64,000 nt of DNA, taken from the NCBI RefSeq assembly GCF_947179515.1, contig NC_067472.1, positions 177,120,578-177,184,577 of the forward strand, given 5' to 3'. A model generated the notes under the pieces. The model was not told where the DNA came from. It saw only the letters and a list, made by a program, of their open reading frames with translations, and made no database searches. This document shows positions 56,220-64,000 of the stretch, in pieces; position 1 is the first letter of the stretch, and every line of letters starts with the position of its first letter. A program made the position numbers and the translations under genes. Origin of the DNA: Apodemus sylvaticus (taxonomy: Eukaryota; Chordata; Mammalia; Rodentia; Muridae).

Positions 56220-56530
56220 TTAGTACCCAGAAAAAATGTGTGTGTGTGTGCGTGCACACATGCACGCATACATGTATGTGTGTAAACATATATATTGCAA
56301 ACATATATATTGCAAACACATGCATTTAGAATACAAATAACATACACTTACAATGAACATATATTAGATATAGAATACATATGCCATATTTATATACAAA
56401 TTGCATACATGAACAATGTAATACACACTGTATATTTAAAATACATATACTATATATACAAACAGTATACATGAACAATATAACATATGCATGTATGTAT
56501 ATGTTGTGTGCATATGCATATGGATATACA
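56220..56530. repeat. AT/TG-rich low-complexity tract
   Basis: TG run, duplicated 'acatatatattgcaa' and CATA/ATAC words. The frames here consist of Tyr/Ile/Cys-rich runs and are artefacts. Confidence 0.8.
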
Positions 56531-56597
56531 TTGTTTTTTAATAAACTGTCCATTCTGGGTACATGTAAAAGCATAGGTGTTCTTACCATGAACCAAG

Positions 56598-56800
56598 GGG
56601 TATGGAGAGATGGTTCAGTGATTAACATCACAGGCTGCTCTTCCAGAAGATCTGGGCTCCATTCCCAGCACACACAGAACCTCACAACCCTCTGTATCCC
56701 CAGTTCCAGGGAATATGATGCCCTCTTCTGGCCTGTGTGAGCACTGCATGTACTGGAGCAGATGTACATGGAGACACACATGCATATAATATGAAAAGAT
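56598..56800 (+). mobile_element. B2/B3-type SINE
   Basis: 'gtatggagagatggttcagt' promoter half, 'gggctccattcccagcacac' B box region, 'gatgccctcttctggcctgt' body. Confidence 0.8.
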
Positions 56801-56854
56801 TCGAGGAACTCTGCATAAGAAATTAGATTTGCTCAATAGCCAACAGGGTGGGGT

Positions 56855-56912
56855 GTGGCTCTGCAGCAGGCAGAGCACCTGCCTAGCATTACAAAAAGAT
56901 ACTGGAGAAAGA

Positions 56913-56947
<35 letters not shown>
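56855..56947 (+). mobile_element. ID-type SINE fragment with CA tail
   Basis: 'ggggtgtggctctgcagcag' and 'cagagcacctgcctagcatt' are the ID left part. An (AC)n run to 56947 follows. Confidence 0.55.
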
Positions 56948-56948
<1 letters not shown>

Positions 56949-57019
56949 AAGAAACAAGCAGGAAGAAAGATGAAGCCCATGTCTGATACAACTGCATATG
57001 ATAAAAGCAGGCTAATGGC

Positions 57020-57130
57020 TTGCTTATCTGAAATAAGATCTTACACTGTAGGCTCGGATGGCCTTGGACTCCCAGTGACTGTCTTGTGTCAGCCTCCTGA
57101 ATGCCAAGTAGCAGGTCACCAGTCTCAGCT
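57020..57130 (-). mobile_element. B1 SINE (diverged)
   Basis: 'ataagatcttacactgtagg', 'ctcggatggccttggactcc' and 'tcagcctcctgaatgccaag' are antisense B1. Confidence 0.65.
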
Positions 57131-57149
57131 CCAAAAATGTTTAGATACC

Positions 57150-57350
57150 TTTAAGATGTATTTATTTATATGTTATATATAAATACATCAGTGTCGTGTA
57201 TCCCATGTGCACCCGGTACCCTCTGAAGACAGGTCACAGCGTCCCCAGGAATCTCATTTACAGCCGTGGAGGGGCTGCCATGTAGGGGCTGGGAACTGAA
57301 CTGGTATCCTCTGCAGGAGTGGAAGTGCTCATAACCACCTTCTCCACTAC
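57150..57350 (-). mobile_element. B3-type SINE (diverged)
   Basis: AT-rich tail, 'accctctgaagacaggtcac', 'ggctgccatgtaggggctgg', 'gaactgaactggtatcctct'. Confidence 0.6.
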
Positions 57351-57399
57351 CCAAGTTTCCTAGTTTTCAGATGGAAAAGAGTTGGAAAGACCTGCCAGC

Positions 57400-57500
57400 A
57401 GATGATTGCTGTTTCCGTGCTTGCAGCGTGAGGCAGGAGGATGGTGAAGCCAGTCTAGGCCATATACAGACCTTGTCTCAAAAGTAAACCAGACCACCAC
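57400..57500 (+). mobile_element. B1 SINE fragment
   Basis: 'gtgaggcaggaggatggtga' and 'tatacagaccttgtctcaaa' are the right part of B1 with an A/C-rich tail. Confidence 0.5.
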
Positions 57501-57959
57501 CAACAACAACAAAACCCCACCAACCACTCAAATAAGCCAAACTAGAACAACGACAAAGACAGTGCAAGACAATAAGGCATATTAGTTCAGATTGACCCAA
57601 CTGATTTCTTTTCCCCCCCTTTTATCTGTTTTGATTTTGTCTGAAGTGTCCAAATTTAAGATAAGTCTTTCCCTTCCATGGTGAGAATCTACCAAGGTGT
57701 CCCTCCATGAACTGATGGCTGGGGATTGTCAGCCACGCCATGCATGGCGGTGCTACTGGAGGCCATTGCTGGGCTGGGATGGAGTCTGGTGCTTCTGTGA
57801 ATGTGCTTGATGAAATCCCAGAGAGGAAAAACTGATCTCGTGTGGTGTGTGAACCCTGGAGAGGGGGAGCTGGAGCCTGTATGCCTGCCCTGCCGTGGTG
57901 GATTAGGATGACCACACTGAACGAGCAGGCTTCTCCAGCCTGAGACTTTGGGTGCTTAT
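57501..57959. other. unique DNA, nothing recognised
   Basis: A 118-codon minus-strand frame (57622-57978) has no domain or family similarity. Confidence 0.4.
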
Positions 57960-58200
57960 TGACAATCCCTGCACTCATGATTAATCACACATTCGAAATG
58001 TGCGTGCCTTGGAAATTGACTGCAACGCAGCAGAAGCGAAGTTTTCGGTTATTCTCATATAATAAATTGAAGCTATATCACTAAGCAGAATTGTCTTCAA
58101 GATTCCAATTGCCTTGTTAAAAGTGTTGTTTACACAATAGTTAGCAAAAACGGAAGTAATTGCATACAGAATCCATTCTAAGCAATTCTTAATGCTCCCC
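57960..58200. promoter_or_regulatory. candidate conserved non-coding element C
   Basis: AT-rich, repeat-free, with 'ctcatgattaatcacacatt', 'tcatataataaattgaagct' and 'agttagcaaaaacggaagta'. CpGs persist ('cattcgaaatgtgcgtgcct', 'caacgcagcagaagcgaagt'). Resembles deeply conserved enhancers in texture. Confidence 0.4.
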
Positions 58201-58439
58201 CCTTCTTTATTGGCTTTCCATCTTCATTACCCAATATTTTGGTCGCTGTCAGCAGAAACCTGACTAGTGAGATGTGGCCAGGACCTCAAGGCTCAGTGAC
58301 TTCAGGTTCAGAGGAGCACATTTTTTTGTCCAAATACGGAAGATGGTGTGTGGGACCCCTGTGGGCCCAGATGGGAGGCATCTCGTCAGCCACAGGACAT
58401 GGCTTACAAGGACAGTACCCGAATGGCTCTGTGTTATAT

Positions 58440-58650
58440 TTCATTTCCTAAAACAATATTTACCTCTGGAGAAATCTCCCATTTATTTCTCTCTTTCTGG
58501 GCAAAGCAGCTTTGTACACACACAGCGCTGTGGCGAGTCACATCTGTTTTAGATGCTGCAACCGGCAGGATTTTATTTCATAAATATCATCGGCGTCCAG
58601 GATTCGGCTTTCAGAATGCAAATTTGTGTTGGGAGTGGGTAAACAGGAGC
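58440..58650. promoter_or_regulatory. candidate conserved non-coding element D
   Basis: Contains an octamer ATGCAAAT in 'cagaatgcaaatttgtgttg' (POU-type site), 'aaaacaatatttacctctgg' (forkhead-like) and retained CpGs ('gcgctgtggcgagtcaca', 'atcatcggcgtccaggattc'). Confidence 0.4.
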
Positions 58651-58879
58651 CTAGCTGAGAACAGAGAACAGGCGACAGGGCTGCAGGCAGTGGCTGCAGT
58701 GTTCTCTAGAGACTCTGTCCTCCATCCCCAGGGAGAACGGGTGCTTAAAGAAAGCTACCTGCTAGAGAAAAGAGAGATGCCTGCAATGCCCACCACCTAG
58801 AGGATGCCCTCCTGCACACTCAGGCTTCCCAGTGGCTCCTGGTTACTCTTCCTGGAAGACAGACCTCATCTGTAACTAT

Positions 58880-59110
58880 CAGGAGAGGCCTAATTATAGA
58901 GCTCGGGGATTTTAATGGCACAGGAAAATTTAAATGCGGTGTAAAATATGAATATTCCTAAGCCAGCAGTCAAAATACGAAATGATTGGCTTTCCGAATC
59001 AATGAATTATAATTTCCCAGCGCGTTCTCCAAGGTGGAGCCTTTCTGCCTTTCCCGGGGAAGAGTTTAGAGCAGGCGGCATATTTTAACAAACTACTGCT
59101 GGGCCTTGTT
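58880..59110. promoter_or_regulatory. candidate conserved non-coding element E
   Basis: 'gaggcctaattatagagctc', 'gattttaatggcacaggaaa', 'acgaaatgattggctttccg' (inverted CCAAT) and 'aatgaattataatttcccag' then 'cgcgttctcc'. Repeat-free. Confidence 0.4.
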
Positions 59111-59509
59111 CGCTCTGCCTTGCTCCCCCTGATGTTGCTGCCCGGGTACTGAGAACAGATCACAAGAGACAAAAAGAAGCAACCAACATTACCCCATCGC
59201 AAGGGCCTGAAGTAGTGAGGAAGGCCAGACAACGGCTTCCATTACAGCAGGAGAAATTACAGTAAGCTTTGAACATGAGGAGAGGCCCACTGGGCCGCAG
59301 CCTTTCCTGTGCACTAGAATCTCTCCTCTCAAAGTCACCCAGCTCCTTAGACCGAAGTCCTCTCCAGCAGGTCCCTCAGGGAATCCTAAGGGAGAAGCGC
59401 CCCCTCCTACCTCCTACCATGCTTCTGTTCGGAAGAAGTGTCGCTATATCTTTACCTGTGGAGGAGTTGAGGATGTGCCCCAGCTGCCGTCCATGCAACC
59501 CTCAAACTG

Positions 59510-59890
59510 GAGAGTCACACCATAAATCCCATTTTATTTTATGGACAAATAAATGCTGGAGTAAAATATTCCAGGGCCGTCTCTTGAATACTTGCATAGC
59601 AGCCGTAGTGTAATAACCGCGGTGACATTAATTTACTGCATTGTGCCGTGGGAAGAAAGAAGAGGAGGGAGAGAGGCATTAAAAGAGAAAAACGGCTTTC
59701 CTGCGAATTTATTGGGGTGGGCCTCCCTCATTTTCAGCCATCATTAGTTGATTAGGGCCTGATGACGGTGCGGACAATTGGGTCGGAATAGTCGGCTGGG
59801 AGACGCCCTGGAGGTACCTGGTTAATTGAGATAATGTTCAATTTGTAGTTACTGAACATAACTGCAGACGGTGACATCGTGGGTGCCGCG
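59510..59890. promoter_or_regulatory. candidate conserved non-coding element F
   Basis: The densest block: 'gtagtgtaataaccgcggtg', 'acattaatttactgcattgt', 'cagccatcattagttgatta', 'gggcctgatgacggtgcgga', 'tacctggttaattgagataa'. About a dozen CpGs within AT-rich DNA and several TAAT/ATTA homeodomain-type cores. No coding frame of note. Confidence 0.45.
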
Positions 59891-60151
59891 TTCGAGCGGA
59901 GCAGGGGCAGTCCATGGGCAGAAGCCACAGGACCAGGACTGGGTAGCAGTGTGTTTGTGATACCTACTGTGATATCACAGTGTGCAGAGGGCTGGTCGCT
60001 TTACGTCAGTGCTGAGCAGACTGATGACCACTGTCTGTCCCGTCAAAAGAGGCTCAAGAAAACTGCCTACCTCCTATCCGCCACTCACCAGCTCGCTACC
60101 AGGAACGCCTCTCCCATAGGCTTAGCCTTTGAGGATTGAAGTATAAAGGAT

Positions 60152-60176
60152 TATATATATATATATATATATATAT
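60152..60176. repeat. (TA)n microsatellite
   Basis: About 12 TA units. Confidence 0.95.
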
Positions 60177-60214
60177 GGAACCGGAAGGAAGACCCGTTGG
60201 TGCCAGTGGCTATA

Positions 60215-60300
60215 GTTTACTATCTTAGTCTGTTTTCTGGTGCTGTAATAAATTACCTGACACTGAGTAATTCATAGAGAAAGAAAAAAAAAGTCTCTTT
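60215..60300 (-). mobile_element. MaLR-type LTR 3' fragment
   Basis: 'cttagtctgttttctggtgc' and 'tgtaataaattacctgacac' are the antisense 3' end of a MaLR-type LTR. Confidence 0.5.
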
Positions 60301-60401
60301 AGCAGAGTGTGGTAGCTTTAAGACCATCACCCAGAAAGCAAGAGGATAAAGGACCTCTATTAATTCCATCCTAGCCGGGGCTACACAGTGAGACCATGTT
60401 T
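60301..60401 (+). mobile_element. B1-like SINE, split at its 3' end by L1
   Basis: 'agcagagtgtggtagcttta' and 'ggggctacacagtgagacca' resemble B1. The L1 begins in its tail, which resumes at 62441 ('aaatctcaccccccccccaa'). Confidence 0.5.
60390..60401. repeat. left target-site duplication of 5'-inverted L1
   Basis: 'gagaccatgttt' is repeated exactly at 62429-62440. Confidence 0.88.
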
Positions 60402-60663
60402 CTTTCTTTTTTTTTTTTCTTTAATTCGATATATTTTTATTTACATTTCAAATGATTTTCCCTTTTCTGGCCCCCCTCACTCCCCGAAAGTCATAAGCCC
60501 CCTTCCCTCCCCCTGTTCTCCCACCCACCCCTTCCCACTTCCCTGTTCTGGTTTTGCCCTATACTGCTACACTGAGTCTTTCCAGAACCAGGGGCCACAC
60601 CTCCGTTCTTCTTGTACCTCATTTGATGTGTGGATTAGGTTTTGGGTATTACAGTTTTCTAGG

Positions 60664-61925
60664 TTAATATCCACTTATCAGTGAGTGCATACCATGATTG
60701 ATCTTTTGAGACTGGGTTACCTCACTTAGTATGATGTTCTCCAGCTCCATCCATTTGCCTAAGTATTTCATGAATTCATTGTTTCTAATGGCTGAATAGT
60801 ACTCCATTGTGTATATATACCACATTTTTTGCATCCATTCTTCTGTTGAGGGATACCTGGGTTCTTTCCAGCTTCTGGCTATTATTAATAGGGCTGCTAT
60901 GAACATAGTGGATCATGTATCCTTATTACATGCTGGGGAATCCTCTGGGTATATGCCCAGGAGTGGTATAGCAGGATCTTTGGGAATTGAGGTGCCCAGT
61001 TTTCTGAGGAACCCCCTGACTGATTTCCAGAGTGGTTGTACCAATTTGCAATCCCGCCAGGAGTAGAGGAGTGTTCCTCTTTCTCCACATCCTCATCAAC
61101 ACCTGATGTCTCCTGAGTTTTTGTCCTTAGCCATTCTGACTAGTGTAAGGTGAAATCTCAGGGTTGTTTTGATTTGCATTTCCCTAATGACTAATGAAGT
61201 TGAGCATTTTTAAGATGCTTCTCAGCCATCTGAAGTTCTTCAGGTGAAAATTCTTTGTTTAGCTCTGTACTCCATTTTTTAAATAGGGTTATTTGGTTTT
61301 CTGGGGTCTAACTTCTTGAGTTCTTTGTATATATTGGACATTATCCCTCTATCTGATGTAAGGTTGGTGAAGATCTTTTCCCAATTTGTTGGTTGCCGAT
61401 TTGTCCTTTTGATGGTGTCCTTTGCCTTACAGAAACTTTGTAATTTAATGAGGTCCCATTTGTCAATTCTTGATCTTAGAGCATACGCTATTGGTGTTCT
61501 GTTCAGGAACTTCCCCCCTGTACAGATGTCCTCAAGGGTCTTCCCCAGTTTCTTTTCTATTAGCTTCAGAGTGCCTGGCTTTATGTGGAGGTCCTTGATC
61601 CATTTGGAGTTGAGCTTAGTACAAGGAGATAAGGATGGATCAATTAGCATTCTTCTGCATGCTGACCTCCAGTTGAACCAGCACCATTTGTTGAAAAGGC
61701 TATCTTTTTTCCATTGGATGTTTTCAGCTCCTTTGTCGAGGATCAAGTGGAGATAGGTGTGTGGGTTCATTTCTGGATCTTCAATCCTGTTCCATTGATC
61801 CACCTGCCTGTCACTGTACCAATACCATGCAGTTTTTAACACTATTGCTCTGTAGTATTGCTTGAGGTCAGGGATACTGATTCCCCCAGAATTTCTTTTA
61901 TTGTTGAGAATAGTTTTAGCTATCC
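60664..61925 (-). pseudogene. L1 ORF2p C-terminal half (non-inverted part)
   Basis: 61279-61842 encodes the post-RT region ('TAWYWYSDRQVDQWNRIEDP', 'HIKPGTLKLIEKKLGKTLE', 'SFCKAKDTIKRT'). A one-base insertion near 61280 produces a stop after 'KPNNPI'. TGA at 61096-61098 replaces Trp in the Cys motif, as in the first L1. A further shift lies near 60900. The last part ends intact in 'SLISGY' with the stop at 60664-60666. Confidence 0.92.
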
Positions 61926-62428
61926 TGGGTCAAAGGGATACAAATTGGAAAGGAAGAAGTCAAACTATCATTATTTGCAGATGATATGATAGTCTACCTA
62001 AGTGACCCAAAAAACTCCACTAGAGAACTCCTACAGCTGATTAACAGCTTCAGCAAAGTGGCAGATTATAAAATCAACTCAAGAAAATCAGTAGCCTTCC
62101 TATACTCAAAGGATAAGCAGACTGAGAAAGAAATTAGGGACATGAAACCCTTCACAATAGCCACAAACAGTATAGAGTACCGTGGGGTGACTCTTACCAA
62201 ACATGTGAAAGATCTGTATGACAAGAACTTCAAGACTTTGAAGAAGGAAATAGAAGAAGACCTCAAAAAATGGAAAAACCTCCCATGCTCATGGATCGGC
62301 AGGATTAAGATAGTTAAAATGGCCATTTTGCCAAAAGCAATATACAGATTCAACGCAATACCCATCAAAATCCCAACTCAGTTCTTCATAGAGCTAGAAA
62401 GCAATTCTCAAATTCATCTGGAATAACA
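61926..62428 (+). pseudogene. L1 ORF2p RT segment (inverted part)
   Basis: An open frame from 61986 reads 'MIVYLSDPKNSTRELLQLIN' onward. Its upstream bases still encode the catalytic FADD (near 61973-61984). It continues through 'PCSWIGRIKIVKMAILPKAI' to 'TQFFIELE'. Oriented opposite to the rest of this L1. It has no start or termination context of its own and is only a fragment. Confidence 0.92.
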
Positions 62429-62440
62429 GAGACCATGTTT
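62429..62440. repeat. right target-site duplication of 5'-inverted L1
   Basis: Exact copy of 'gagaccatgttt' from 60390-60401. Confidence 0.88.
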
Positions 62441-64000
62441 AAATCTCACCCCCCCCCCAAATACTGTTTAGCCTACAGTTCTTCAGGTCCAAGAAAATGT
62501 TTGCTCAACTTCTGAGAAGGAGAGAAGTGCTTCCTGTGGGACAGCAGAAAGGTCAAGAGGGCGGCAGATGTATGCAGGCGTGAGGAAAGAGGCAATCTCC
62601 TCTCCTGAGAACAATTGTATGACTAAGAGACCTATGTTAATTCCTTCCTGGAGGCTCCGACCCCCTCACAACCCCGAATGCCTGCAGAAGCTTGCACCAT
62701 GCCCCAGCACGCTTACTCTGGAGACAGAGCCTCGGTGTGTTTTTGCGGGGTACAAACCCTACCCAGACGTTATTACCACTTATCTGTGTGAGAATCTTGT
62801 TCTGGGCAGAGCAAGGACTTTCATGCCTCATGGTGGAGACCATGTTTCCCACCCACGAGCTCCCTCTGCAGTGGTCTTGGCTATGCCTACTTAGCAAGAA
62901 CAACCTGGAAAAACATGAGCATCAGTTAAACATTTTCTAAGATCTCTGCCCATAGTGTGCCCAGAAAAGTCACTTGATATATATGCTTAGGAAAGAGAAT
63001 GGAGTCTGATTTTTTTTTCTGAATGGCTGAAGGGCCACATGGCACTTGGCACCATTCTTTAAATCTCTGGATGCTGTCTGTCTCATTTAAATTACAGGTA
63101 ACAAACCCCAGAAAATTAGCAAGGAGGCTCTGAGGAGTCTGCACCAGAGGAGTGGGCAATACATTCTCTCCTTAGAGATCAGGGGACTGCAGAACCCCCA
63201 GATCTGAATATCCTGGGGTATAAGCCAGCGGTGCCTCTTCTCGGCCCGTATCAAGCAAGCATGGTGTGAGATGAATATTTGTTAGTAATTTGTAGGCATG
63301 GCTGCCCAAGAACATTAGTAGTACATTTTTTATCCCAAATTCAAGTCCTAAGGGGGGAGACTATGAGAGTTCCCTGCTCCCAAATATACTAAGAGACGAT
63401 TCTTCCTCCTTTCACACTGTGCCTGTCACATCTGGACAAGCAGACAGACACACAGGCCAGAGGAGTTTGACAAATCCACTCATAAGATGCAGCGTATGAA
63501 GTGGCGGTGGCCTTTTATTCCCTGATGTCTTTCCAGACCCTTGAAGGGATTAGCAGTGGATTAGTGTGAGCTGAACTGTTATCACCTTTTTGTAGGATAA
63601 CGACTTCATCTAGTTTGGCCCAGAAGGGCTTCCATGCCTGGAAACTCGGTTCTCTTTCATCTACAGGGTTTCAAGCAACATTCTCAAATCTAAATAAACC
63701 CAGTGAACTCCCCCCCCCCCAAGGTAGCAAAATATCCAGTGGAAAGGAGGGAAATTCCCCTCTCTCTTCTTGTGAATAGTAACTTTACAAGTGTCTGTGG
63801 TCCCTGAGAACTAGAACTCATTTTGCTGTCTTCCATGCTGGCCTCTGTGTTCCTCTCTACGCATGAGCAGAGTACTTTGAAGTTCTTGGAGTTTTTTTTC
63901 CATCCCCCCCTCAACTAAGATGATTGGCAGGACAGTCTGTGTGAGTTGGGTAGAGAGAGAATTCGACACCCATTATACAGGGAGGGAGATGAAATGCAAG
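62441..64000. other. unique DNA to window end, nothing recognised
   Basis: Mixed composition with short runs of C (62444, 63710). Open frames of 70-110 codons overlap on both strands without domains. No repeat family recognised. Confidence 0.4.

Larger units (their letters stand above)
60402..62428 (-). mobile_element. 5'-truncated, 5'-inverted LINE-1 (twin-primed)
   Basis: On the minus strand the element runs from ORF2 (equivalent to ~10007 of the first L1) through the 3'UTR to a poly(A) tail, seen as poly(T) at about 60402-60419. Upstream, 61926-62428 is the preceding ORF2 segment (equivalent to ~9499-9995) in flipped orientation. The two parts are nearly contiguous in L1, missing only about 11 bp. 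Perfect 12-bp target-site duplications flank the whole. This is the standard product of twin priming during reverse transcription. Confidence 0.93.

Overview
This window looks like non-coding genomic DNA from a murid rodent, most likely a rat or a close relative. The evidence is a near-complete rodent-type LINE-1, rodent SINEs (B1, B2, B3, B4 and ID types), many MaLR-type LTR relics, and very dense CA, CT and tetranucleotide microsatellites. The species call rests on remembered repeat families, not on a search. I recognise no host protein-coding gene, tRNA, rRNA or CRISPR array. Apart from the L1 proteins, the open reading frames are short, lack family hallmarks, and mostly fall in repeats.

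Region by region. 0-5 kb is mostly unique sequence with a B3 end, a MER5A-like DNA transposon relic and a MaLR LTR. 5.08-11.55 kb is a full-length L1 between exact 13-bp target-site duplications: GC-rich 5'UTR with an internal duplication, ORF1, ORF2, and a 3'UTR with a G-rich tract. It is inactivated by one indel in ORF1 and three indels plus a nonsense codon in ORF2. 12-24 kb holds old SINEs, MaLR fragments, a 27-30 bp minisatellite and decayed L1 pieces. 24-34 kb is repeat-rich: an ERV-type LTR, a B4 SINE whose ID half is amplified as a 53-bp tandem array, a 17-bp minisatellite with a 119-bp higher-order period, a solo LTR with TGTCGAG/CTCGACA ends, and an LTR-like insert splitting a B3 SINE. 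34-50 kb alternates unique DNA with B1/B2/B3, MaLR and microsatellites, including a 220-bp pyrimidine tract that appears to be an expanded B1 tail.

50-60 kb contains several repeat-poor blocks that look constrained (retained CpGs, AT-rich homeodomain/POU-like words): about 50.8-51.2, 55.5-55.9, 58.0-58.2, 58.4-58.65, 58.9-59.1 and 59.5-59.9 kb. I propose them as candidate conserved regulatory elements; only a cross-species alignment can test this. The same stretch has an opposite-strand copy of the 53-bp ID-derived array and a third degenerate copy. 60.39-62.44 kb is a younger L1 with a classic 5' inversion (twin priming) inside perfect 12-bp target-site duplications. It shares with the full-length L1 a stop codon at the same codon of the ORF2 C-terminal Cys motif. 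The remaining 1.5 kb shows nothing I can name.

No novel protein-based system is visible. The most interesting signals are the recurrent 53-bp ID-derived arrays, the hierarchical minisatellite, the stop codon shared by two L1 copies, and the candidate conserved non-coding cluster at 50-60 kb.
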